Of a stretch of DNA of 64,000 nt, positions 23,883-34,433 are shown piece by piece. Source of the stretch: Petunia secreta. Lineage: Eukaryota; Streptophyta; Magnoliopsida; Solanales; Solanaceae. The DNA is taken from NCBI GenBank assembly GCA_029990175.1, contig JARKIP010000022.1:24836001-24900000 (forward strand), written 5' to 3'. Below the pieces are notes generated by a model. That model saw nothing but the letters and a program-made list of their open reading frames with translations, was not told the DNA's origin and did not search any database. The position numbers and the translations under genes are program-made. Position 1 is the first letter of the stretch. Every line of letters begins with the position of its first letter.

Positions 23883-25047
23883 GTTACAAATGCCTAATCG
23901 AGCAATGGTTAAAATTGCAAGAAGTGTTAATGGACAGTGTATTTACGCAATTTTAATGACTGGTCCAGCTTACGAAAATAGGAAGATTTCCAAGATAGTT
24001 TTCATGTTTTGTCAAAAATCAAATAAGGGTTATTTTTGAAATAAAATGTTAGCCATTTAGAGTCGGTGTGACTTGAAATTAATTGTCGAGCCTTAACCTT
24101 TATGGCTATTTTATTTTTGTTGTCAATTTTGAAGAACATATCTATGGGAAGGGGTTGTTTTAAAAAAAAAAAAATAGATTTCACAAAGCACACAAATGCA
24201 AGTAGAGGCTGCCGCACATAAATATATAGATATAAACATTCAAATACATGAAGTGGTCACGATATATTTTAGAAAATACATATAACTGTTTTTATAATTG
24301 TCCTCAAGTACTTATACTCCCTTATACACTATTATGTTATTATAAGAGATTAAAGTAGATTTTGAAATCATTTTAATACACATAAAGGCCACGTTTAAAA
24401 ATGTTTTTGGGCCTGTCTTGTTTATGCAAAAAGAGGGACGGTTTAACTTTGCATAAATAGTCCAAATTATAGCATAAATTGCACAAATTACCTCAGTCCT
24501 TGTTAAAATCACTTGGCTTTCACGATTTAAACACTTAAACTATCTAGGATTCAATTTAGACTACTGTTACATGTTCAATAGCTGGGTTTCATTAAACAGT
24601 CATGAAAAATCTTGTTTTATTTCCATGACGCTATGCATACAAAGATGGTAAGGTAAGAAGAGGCCCCTGTAAGGCCCAAACACACAATTCTCACTGTGTT
24701 ACCTGTGTTAAACAATACAGAGAGGGATAGTCCTAAAAAATACAACACAGATGGGGAAGACTAGAAAGAAATCAGGAAAGGGGATAAGAATGGTGTCATG
24801 TGTACACCCTAATCACAGCCTCTTTAGGCCTAACTTTTCTAAGTAAGGAAAGCCTCTTTACCAGGCTTCCATAGGCATATAACAAATCCTGCAAAACTGA
24901 GTTTGGGTATAGCCATAGGGCTATCCATACATGCTGTAAACAGAGGTTAATTGGGAGGCAAAATAGAGCCCCAAATAGAAACATATGTAGGCAGGGATCA
25001 CATCAGAGTATTTACAAGCATAGACAGTTCAAGCATGAGACTAAGGG
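23883..25047 (-). other. Ogre LTR segment between AB and CD
   Basis: AT-rich DNA that joins to 19376 if AB is removed and to 34434 if CD is removed. No genes, and no motif beyond what belongs to the LTR. Confidence 0.6.
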
Positions 25048-27963
25048 TGACACGACCCGGAATCTGGTTAGGCCATGCGGGCAACCGACATCCTCCCCTA
25101 GACCCGTCGGGCGAACCCTTACCAATTAAATTAGGAAAATAAATAAAAAAGTTCATAAATAAAGACAGGACGGAAAAAAAACTACACAGACATATTGACA
25201 CCTCTAAGCTGTACGAAAGAAAATTACAGCTGACTAACCAACATACTTGGTAGTATGAAAGAAGAAAAATACCTCTTGAAGGGAGAAAAATGCAGCTGAA
25301 ATAATAAACAATAAGCTGGTGGCCATCTGGAATAAAAGCTGGCTCACCCTGACAGCTGAAGTCGTCTTCGGTCCTTCACAACGTGACGAACTCAATCCTA
25401 GAGCGAACCTGCCGAAACGAAATAGATAGACAAGAAACAAACAACAAACAAGGGTGAGTCAAAAGGACTCAATAAGTGAGGTAGACTAGCCACCTCAAAG
25501 AATATGATAGCTAGCCAGGGAGAAAAGAAACAGATAAACCAAATTCCTCTCATTCAAATTACAAAAAGGCAGAGCCAGATAATCACTAGAAACACGTATG
25601 CAATGACAAACTCATCAACAACCAGGAACGTAAGGTAGCCAAAACATATAGGTATCCCGAACACATCAACAATCAAAAATACATCCTGTTGCGGCGTTCA
25701 ACCCGATCCATATATTTATACTATTGCGGCATGCAACACACTAGACATCTAAGAGTATGAAAGAAGACAAATACCTCCTGAAGAAAGAAAATGCAGCTGA
25801 AATAATAAACAATAAACTGGTGGCCATTCGGAATTAAAGCTGGCTCACCCTAATAGCTGAAGTCGTCATCGCTCCTGAACAACGTGACGAACTCAATCCT
25901 GGAGCGAACCTGCCGAAACGAAATAGATAGACAAGAAACAAACAACAAACAAGGGTGAGTCAAAAGGACTCAATAAGTGGAGCAGACTAGCCACCTCAAA
26001 AAAATAGGATAGCTAGCCAGGGAGAAAAGAAACAGAAACCCAATTCCTCTTATTTAAATTACAAAAGGGCACAGCCAGATAATAACTAGAAACACGTATT
26101 AAACCTTAAATTCAGACAGGAATACCAGCCAGAAACATATCAACAAATAAGCAATGCACGTATAAGTATAACAGTAGTTATGTACCACAAGTCTACACAA
26201 TGGTATGAAAATGAAATGAAATGAGATGAAATGAAATGAAATGAAACCTGATGTAAAGCGGTCACATGTGCCAGTAATCCCATCCCGAAGCAGAATACTC
26301 CTGCATTCGAGGGGAATCCAATCTGATAACCAACTGGAGCGGAATACTCCTGCTCCTGGGGCTGAATACTCTTGCACCTGATATAATATAAACCAGATGC
26401 GGAATACTCTTGCACTCTCCTGGGGCGGAATACTCCTGCACCCGATATAATATAAAGCCTAGGCGGAATACTCCTGCACTCTCCTGGGGTGGAATCCTCC
26501 TACCCTCAATATGGTACAATGGAGCGGAATACTCCTGCTCGTGGGGCTGAATACTCCTGCACCCAATATGATATGCAATGTAATGCATATGAATGACACA
26601 TAGTGCATATGAATGGAATGTTATGCAATAATAACCCTTCACAAGCGCGGGACTCTCATCGGCAGCCAGGAAGTAGATGCCAACTCAGAGCCAGAGTACA
26701 GTGCTCAGATCCTCAATGCAATACCAACAACAGGACATAACATATAATATACAATGTAAATCCAAAGGTAAGGCGTAAGGAGTACGCCTATCGGCAGCTA
26801 CACACGTAAGGAACACGTGGTCGAAAATCCACGAGACCATGTGCCTCCAAAGAAATGGATATAAACACTTACCTCTTCCAAAATTTAGTACGGCTAATCA
26901 ACAACCGATTTATCCTTTAGTTTCCTTTCCAAACGATCCCAGTCTATTCAATAAGCAGAAAAATATATCAATTTAGGCTAAAGGCTTCATTCCTCACATC
27001 TTAGGGCAATCTGGTTAGGAACCTAATACCGTATTCGCATACCCAATATGCAGAGCAGGCCTATATACAGGGTTTATGGTCACATAACCAAACCCCAAAT
27101 AAATTATATTAATATGTTGCCTATAACTCACTGAGTACGAATATATAATCAATTCCATTATCGGGGTCCATTTGACCCTTTAAACTATTAATTAAACTTA
27201 TTAAAACGATGTATTATATTCCAAGTTTTACCGTTAAAATATATTTAAACACACGTAATAAACTCAAATAATATATTAGGATCATTACCTGAATGTTTCA
27301 GAGTGAAAATTCTACTTTTCTCCGGCCCTTTTCTGCATTTTCTGGCATTTTTTTCCTGCGTGTTTTCTGTTTCTCCTTCTGCATTTTCCTTTCCTGTTTC
27401 TGTACTTAGCATATATGCTAACCGCCTCTGGTCATTTCATTCATTTTGTCTTTTGTCCTTTTTTCTTCTTTTTTTTTCTTTTCGCGACGAAAATTAAAAT
27501 GGTTCCCTGCGATATTCGAAATAATTTCAAATTTTGCATACATGTTATATAAAATATATGTAACATACCCGCAAAGGCGGATCTCAAATCGGACTCCCGA
27601 AACTCAAGATGCGAATTTAAATGGAAAAGGTCAAATTATTTAATTTTCGGCTTTTTAGCGAAAACTAGCCGAACAATATCAAAATTCACTTTCAAAACTT
27701 CAGAAAAGCCATAAATAATCATACGAACCTAATGGCACTTTCGGATTTTGAATCGGAGTTCATTCGCCAAAACCGAGCTCGAAAATCTCTTTTTAATATT
27801 TATCGACAATAAAAACTGAAACCTTCTTCCGATACGTACCAAACGAGGTCTGATTTAGCTCAAATTTTATAGACAAGTCCCAATGGACCTTACGAATATT
27901 TTAAAATTATCGGTACGCCAATCAGAGTCCTATCTTCTGAAACGACTAACCGAGGTCGTTTCA
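25048..27963 (-). repeat. CD 3' LTR (mosaic of B-type and D-type)
   Basis: 2916 bp, about 500 bp longer than its partner. The block with CAGCTGAAATAATAAACAATAA, the CGAACCTGCCGAAACGAAATAG stretch and TGAGTCAAAAGGACTCAATAAGTG occurs twice, near 25255-25500 and 25755-25990. The first copy continues into B-type sequence (GCCGCAACAGGATG-like, about 25686) and the second into D-type sequence. The centre (26280-26580) has the D-type array. Confidence 0.85.
26275..26590 (-). repeat. D-type LTR array (GCGGAATACTCCTGC units)
   Basis: About eight irregular copies of a GGGGCGGAATACTCCTGC core with spacers such as ACCCGATATAATATAAA. Units are 30-60 bp and mixed. The same array occurs at 32695-33050 in LTR D. 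It replaces the 54-bp array of the B-type LTR. Confidence 0.8.
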
Positions 27964-28001
27964 TTCTCCTCCACTTAAACTCTCGTTCGTCCTCGAACGA
28001 G
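27964..28001 (-). promoter_or_regulatory. Polypurine tract and hairpin of CD
   Basis: The plus strand shows TTCTCCTCCACT at 27964-27975 (sense AGTGGAGGAGAA). Then CTCGTTCG, TCCT, CGAACGAG at 27982-28001 forms an 8-bp stem. It is identical in layout to AB. Confidence 0.75.
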
Positions 28002-28336
28002 CCTAAGTCTAAAAAAAATTCGCGCGGATGACAAGAGAACTTGCAGGACCTTCATGAGCTACTCCACGGGCATTATTTCTTGATTACAGGATCAGAATTA
28101 TAACACACATATCGAACTTTTGGAACAAAATATATCTGGAAAAAATGATAATACCATTGTACAACTTATTCTAACAAAGCTGATCCTTCCTCGATTACGA
28201 AAAGAGAGTTTTACTTTTTCGAAACGAAGATATACGGAACTCTGAATAGGTTAACATGATTCAGCCGATAATCACCTCTTCGATATACCTTTCGATATAG
28301 AACAGGTCGATGGAACTAAGAATAAGCTCACGCTTG

Positions 28337-29310
28337 ATGCAATAGGGGGAACTTTTGAAGTACCTTGTCACTACATATTATAGAAGATTTGATGCAAGCT
28401 ATATTTTTTTTTTATAAACGCACTATGCAACATCTCAGAGTAGGTTAGTGTTGTTCCACAAGCTCTTTATAGGTATGTAGTTACTCATATCCTAATGTAT
28501 GTCAAAGGTTCATTTGAACAGGGTTTATCATATAAGGATAAGGATCATGCAAATACTTTTGAATAGTATGATGCAGACCAGGAATGATCTCCAGACTGAA
28601 CATCTACTTCAGGGTAATCTCTTTGAATTGGAATTATTATTACTTGAAAAAGTAAAAATAAAATAGACATGTAGTTGGACCATGAGCTGAGGCAGAGTAT
28701 CAGTAACAAAGTTGATCACATGTGCACTTATAACGCTAAAGTAACTTCTCAAAGAGTTGAGGTGTGAAGGAGATATGCCAATGATGGATGGACGATAAGT
28801 TGCACTAGACCTTTAACTCTAAATTTTTTGAAGTAAAACAGCTTCAGTATGAGGATCAAGTTCTAGTTGAATACAGACAGATAGCCAGAAGAAAATCGAA
28901 ATCACCATACAGGGATACTACTGACGGTGTTCTCATATATAAAAGATAGACTTTGTGTCTCTGGTGTTGCAGATTTACGTGGACAGATTATGATAGAGGC
29001 ACATTATTCCAAATACATTGTTCATCCAGGTTCGACTAAGATGTACTATGATGCTAAGCAGATTTATTGGTGGGACGGAATGAAGTGTGACATAGCAGAA
29101 CTTGCGGCTCAGTGTTCTAATTGCCAGCAAGTTAAAGTCGTGTCATCTTTCCAGACTTTATGATTTCAGCAAATAGGTACGTATATACAATCAGGTTGCC
29201 AGCTTATCTCTGTCACTAATAGATTATTAGTGGGTTTAGCAATGATCGACACTCATTGCAGATCCTGTCGTGGCCCTAGGTTGGGTCGTGACAAAAGTGG
29301 TATCAACACC
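28337..29310 (+). mobile_element. Chimeric Tekay-1-like fragment inside CD
   Basis: Comparison with AB shows that CD homology stops near 28336 and resumes near 29311, so about 970 bases are extra. From 28822 to 29140 they match Tekay-1 integrase (the block at 5822-6155, including RGQIM.EAHYSKY and QCSNCQQVK). The match then jumps at about 29145 to the last 150 bases of a Tekay-1-type LTR (GTCGTGGCCCTAGGTTGGGTCGTGACA, ending 29293). An AAAAGTGGTATCA primer-site-like end follows. The part 28337-28820 is unrecognised. Integrase joined to LTR end and primer site is not the normal order. Confidence 0.7.
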
Positions 29311-30560
29311 TTAGGGATTTAGTATTAGCATTCAGTATTTTGAGGAAGACTACTCCACTTAAAGCACAAACTCATGCAGCTATTTGAATAGGAATACCCA
29401 TCCCCGCACAGTCTGCTGGATTAAAGAAGATTTAGCTTAAAAGCTGAACGTAAGCAGACCTAAGCTACCAATTACCTTTTCGAGTTGCCAAACAGCAGCA
29501 ACTCTCGAGTCACAACCCCATACATTTTCTATAAGGACCACCGCCTGATGGATCAAAGGTCATATGACTCCTCTCATTACCTTTAGTAGCCTTGAAAAAT
29601 GACAATGTGCTTACTCGGCTACCTTGGCACGCACTCTGGCTCAACGCAGGGAAAATCACAATAAGTTACTGACCGCCTAAGCTCACTAGTGCCGGACGAA
29701 GAAGAAATGATAATAGACCGAGGATAGAAATAATTAGAACTTCAGGAAACTCATCTTCTTATTGCTTGGCTACCAGAGCTAGACTACTTTCGAGTCAAGC
29801 TAGCCAAAAAATCGCAATCGGAAAAATAAATATTAAATGAGCTTTATGGAAAAAAATCCATACTAATTTAATCTCCCAATAATAAGGAAACTCTAACAAT
29901 TTACCAGAAAACCCTTTCATAATCTAGACAAGCTCATAGGATAACATGACTTTACTAGCGTTTTGAACCAAGATGAGATACGTAGATCGAATATTACTTA
30001 CTAATCAATTTGCACCGGAAGAAGCGATAAAACATTCGGATGGTGACGAATTAGGATCCCATCATCCTACCAACATTGAATTTCAAGGTAAGAGGTAAAC
30101 TGAATTGACATAATAACAGAAGGTGGCGTAACAAGATGCCAAGAAGAAAAATACCGATACTCACTCACAAATCTCTCACCTTTAAACCAGATAAACTAGT
30201 AGGGTCATCATAAATGCTAGGAATAAATCATATCAGAAGCTCACCCCTCTACCGCAACCGATTCTTACTAGAAACGACATCCAAGGAAACCATCGAAACA
30301 TGATAAGACACACCATTTCCAGATCGATCGAAAGAATCAAATCTTACTTACATTTAACAGAAGAAGAAATACTCGGGTCTACTACATCGGATGCCTCAGC
30401 ATCCTGCCAGACTGGCAGTTCATAAAACTGCCTCTGCGGCTGAACTAAGCCGCTACACTGATAATTACCTTCTGAAAAATAACTGCCACCATGCTCTGAA
30501 CCTTTACTGCACCGTGGCATTTCCCAGGTTGATTGAGATCTAAATAAAATCCCCTACGAC
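29311..30560 (-). other. CD internal non-coding region
   Basis: The 29311-29890 part matches the AB internal region in reverse. The rest has no match inside the window. I translated all minus-strand frames by eye and see no RT, protease or integrase motif. It may be the 3' untranslated part of a gag-only element or very decayed pol. Confidence 0.5.
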
Positions 30561-31400
30561 TATGCAGGTTCCTGACGAGAGAAAGGATGACTGCCTACTC
30601 GCCGGAGTAACGGAAAACTCTTTAAAGGATAGCCAGACTCATGACAATGATACCACATTTTCGCTGAAAAATGGAAGCTGGAAAGATTGTTGATAGCTGT
30701 AAAGAGAAGACTGAATCTGATCTTGATGAGCTACCGGCTCACTCTAAGAATCAAGTGACACAAGCTGAGATAACCTGGAAGGTGACCTCCCAAAATAATA
30801 AGAACTTTTACCTCCAAATGAGGTACCATGGTTGCCCACGAGGGCCACAGAATTTCTGGATCTCCCACTCTAACTCTTCCCGCTCTAACTTATGGTATAC
30901 CTCGTACCTTCGGGCAATATCAACAACAACATCAAATGAAATCTCGACCTTAATCTCTCGAGCCATCTGGGATCTCAAGGAAAAAGAAAGGTCATCAATA
31001 TATCTTTAAATCTCTCGAAAGGCTCATGGACTAGTTCTAATGCATATTCAGCCATTCTATAGAATTCAATCTCATATTCTGAAACACCAATAGGCTAACC
31101 GACAGGCTACCCTGTCCAATCCACTCAAACTGGAAACACTTTTCATCTCGCTCGCTACTCGAAAGGAACTTTGCACGAATTTAGAAGAAAAACCGAACCA
31201 AGTTAGCTAATAAGAGAGTGGCCCACCAATTCAAGGCTGGACCCTGAAACTGGAAAGAAGAATGATCAACAGTATACCGCTCGATATAATGAAGAGCCTG
31301 AAGGATATGCTGACATCATTTTATTTTAAAAAAATTACGAGGTTTATCTGATGCATTGCTTAAGAATATCGGAAGGTTCAACCGCGTAAAATAATGCAAC
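30560..31400 (-). pseudogene. CD gag, degenerate
   Basis: Minus-strand fragments of chromovirus gag in several frames: RLNLPIF near 31370, FRAKFLSSSERDEKC near 31150, LSFSLRSQMAREIKVEISF near 30990-30940, and DIARRYEVYHKLERE near 30920. Near 30655-30610 a decayed zinc knuckle reads YHCHESGYPLKSFP, with one Cys kept and the His replaced. The order is that of Tekay/Del gag. Numerous stops show it is dead. The plus-strand open stretch at 30671-31009 is only its shadow. Confidence 0.65.
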
Positions 31401-32000
31401 CTCTTTGGGCACTCAGATCTAACCGTTACCTCAGCTAGCTAACCAACCAGAATAATTGGTGGCGCAACACATGCTGCTTCTAGAACATAATTTACTGTGG
31501 CAATATTAAGAACTGGAATAGGAGCTCACTGAGACTGAATATCTGTATCTGCGTCAACCTGATAAGCTACCTAGCGAATAATAGGTTTTTGCGGTATCTG
31601 CATCACCAAGATTCTCGTGAAAGAACCGTAGAGAGCCAAGGGAACCACAAGGCCCTGCTCCTTTTCCCATCGCGAGCTCGTATGACTGGGACCTCCGTAA
31701 CTAGATTGTCAGCACGATCAAAACTCACGGGGCTTCGTCAGTGCTAGCCCCAGGCTAGACTGTTTCGTCTTGAACTCATGCCGTTTGTTGATTTGTCGCA
31801 CGAGAGTTCGCAATTACCACTAAGGAATTAATGAATTAACGAAAATAATTTTGAGTCCTAGACCGACGCACGATCAGAAAAGAAGAAAGTGAAACTTTCT
31901 AAATGCCATCATAGCCTCTCGTAGATAAGTACGGACGTCTACGTACCCCTCAGCGAGACTCTACTAGACACTGTCTTAGTCTGGATAGACTCTAAACCGG
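31401..32000 (-). other. CD leader and gag N-terminal region, decayed
   Basis: From the primer-binding site to the recognisable gag. It is rich in stops. I see no clear start codon with conserved gag residues. Probable 5' leader plus lost gag N-terminus. Confidence 0.4.
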
Positions 32001-32012
32001 GCTCTGATACCA
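32001..32012 (-). promoter_or_regulatory. CD primer-binding site, initiator tRNA-Met
   Basis: The plus strand GCTCTGATACCA is the reverse complement of TGGTATCAGAGC. It is two bases from the LTR end (TGACACGACCC at 32015). It fixes which LTR is the 5' one and the minus orientation. Confidence 0.9.
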
Positions 32013-32014
32013 GC

Positions 32015-34433
32015 TGACACGACCCGGAATCCGGTTAGGCCATGCGAGTACCCGACATCCTCCCCTAGACCCATCGGGCGAACCCTTACCAATTAAATTA
32101 GGAAAATAAATATAACAACTCATAAATAATGACAGGACTAAAAAAAACCACCCAGACATATTGACACCTCTAAGCTGTACGAAAGAAAATTACAGCTGAC
32201 TACCAAACACACTAGGTTTAGGCCTATCCAGACTAGACATCTAAGAGTATGAAAGAAGACAAATACCTCCTAAAGGGAGAAAAATGCAGTTGAAATAATA
32301 AACAATAAACTGGTGGCCATCCGGAATAAAAGCTAGCTCACCCTGACAGCTGAAGTCGTCATCGCTCCTGAACAACATGACGAACTCAATCCTGGAGCGA
32401 ACCTGCCGAAACGAAATAGATAGACAAGAAACAAACAACAAACAAGGGTGAGTCAAAAGGACTCAATAAGTAGAGCAGACTAGCCACCTCAAAAAAATAG
32501 GATAGCTAGCCAAGGAGAAAAGAAACACGCATGAAACCTTAAACTCAGCCTGGAATACGAGCCAGAAACATATCAATAAATAAGCAATGCACGTATAAGC
32601 AGAACAGTAGTTATGTACCACAAGTCTACATAATGGTATGAAAATGAGATGAAATGAAATCTGCTGCAAAGGGGTCACATGTGCCCGTAATCCCATCCCG
32701 AAGCGGAATACTCCTGCATTCGAGGGGAATCCAATTTGATAACCAACTGGAGCGGAATACTCCTGCTCCTGGGGCGGAATACTCCTGCACCCGATATAAT
32801 ATAAATCAGAGGCGGAATACTCCTGCACTCTCTTGGGGCGGAATACTCCTGCACCCGATATAATGAAAAGCCGAGTCCGAATACTCCTCCACTCTTCTGG
32901 GGCGGAATCCTCCTACCCTCAATATGACACAATGGAATGGAATACTTCTGCTCCTGGGGCGGAATACTCCTATCCTCAATATGATACAATGGAGCGGAAT
33001 ACTCCTGCTGCTGGGGCGGAATACTCCTGCACCCAATATGATCTGCAATGTAATGCATATGAATGACATATAGTGCATATGAATGCAATATGACGCAATA
33101 ATAACCCTTCACCAGCGCGGGACTCTCATCGACAGCCGGGAAGTAGATGCCATCTCACAGCCAGAGTACAATGCTTAGATCTTCAATGCAATACCAACAA
33201 CAAGACATAACATACAATATACAATGTAAATCCAAAGCTAAGGCGTAAGGAGTACGCCTATCGACAGCTACACACATAGGGAACACGTGGTAGAAAATCC
33301 ACGAGACCATGTGCCTCCAAAGAAATGAATATAAACACTTACCTCTTTCAAAAGTTAGTACAACGAATCAACAACCGCTTTATCCTTTGGTTTCCTTGCC
33401 AAACGATCCCACTCTATTCAATAAGCAGAAAAATATATCAATTTAGGCTAAAGGCTTCATTCCTCACATCTTAGGGCGATCTGGTTAGAAACCTGATACC
33501 CTATTTGCATACGCTATATGCAGGCCAGACCTATATGCAGGATTTATGGTCACATAACCAAACCCCAAATAAATTACATTAATATGTTGCCCATAACTCA
33601 CTGAGTACGAATATATAATCAATTCCATTATCGGGGTCCATTTGACCCTTTAAACTATTAAGTGAACTTATTAAAACGATGTATAATATTCCAAGTTTTA
33701 CCGTTCAAATATATTTAAACACACGTAATAAACTCAGATAATATATTAGGATCATTACCTAAATGTTTCAGAGTGAAAATTCTACTTTTTTCTGGTCCTT
33801 TTTCGCATTTTCTGGCATTTTTTTTCCTGCGTGTTTTCTGTTTCTCCTTCTGCATTTTCCTTTCCTGTTTCTGTACTTAGCATATATGCTCACCGCCTCT
33901 GGTCATTTCTTTCATTTTGTCTTTTGTCCTTTTTTCTTTTTTTTTTCTTTTCACGACGAAAATTAAAAAGGTACCCTACGATATTCGAAATAATTCCAAC
34001 CTTTGCATACAAGTTATACAAAATATATGTAACATACTCGCAAAGGCGGATCTCAAATCGGACTCCCGAAACTCAAGATGCGAATTTAAATGGAAAAGGT
34101 CAAATTATTTATCTTTCGGCATTTTAGCGGAAACTAACCGAACAATATCGAAATTCACTTTCGAAAGTTTACAAAAGTCATAAATAATCATACGAACCTA
34201 ACGACACTTTCGAATTGTGAATCGGAGTTCATTCGCTAAAACCGAGCTCGAAAATCTCTTTTTTAATATTTATCGACAATAAAAACTGAAACCTTCTTCC
34301 GATACGTACCAAACGAGGTCTGATTTAGCTCAAATTTTATAGACAAATCCCAATGGACCTTACGAATATATTAAAATTATTGGTACGCCAATCGGAGTCC
34401 TATCTTCCGAAACGACTAACCGAGGTCGTTTCA
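32015..34433 (-). repeat. CD 5' LTR (D-type)
   Basis: 2419 bp. On the sense strand it starts TGAAACGACCTCGGTTAG and ends GGTCGTGTCA. It matches LTR C outside the duplicated block with many substitutions. It carries the GCGGAATACTCCTGC array at 32695-33050 and a single leftover unit of the B-type 54-bp repeat near 33105-33160. Confidence 0.87.

Larger units (their letters stand above)
25048..34433 (-). mobile_element. CD, gag-only chromovirus-like element with both LTRs
   Basis: Minus-strand element of 9386 bp, TSD AAGGG at 25043-25047 and 34434-34438. The right LTR (32015-34433) is the 5' LTR, next to an initiator tRNA-Met primer-binding site at 32001-32012. The left LTR (25048-27963) is the 3' LTR, with hairpin and PPT at 27964-28001. 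The internal 4.05 kb contains a degenerate gag and about 1 kb of foreign chimeric sequence. I find no protease, RT or integrase of its own. It is therefore a gag-bearing non-autonomous element of the same LTR family as AB. Both copies are decayed. Confidence 0.85.

Noticed and set aside
30671..31009. 112-codon plus-strand ORF
   Set aside because: The minus strand of the same stretch encodes recognisable chromovirus gag blocks; the plus ORF is a shadow.
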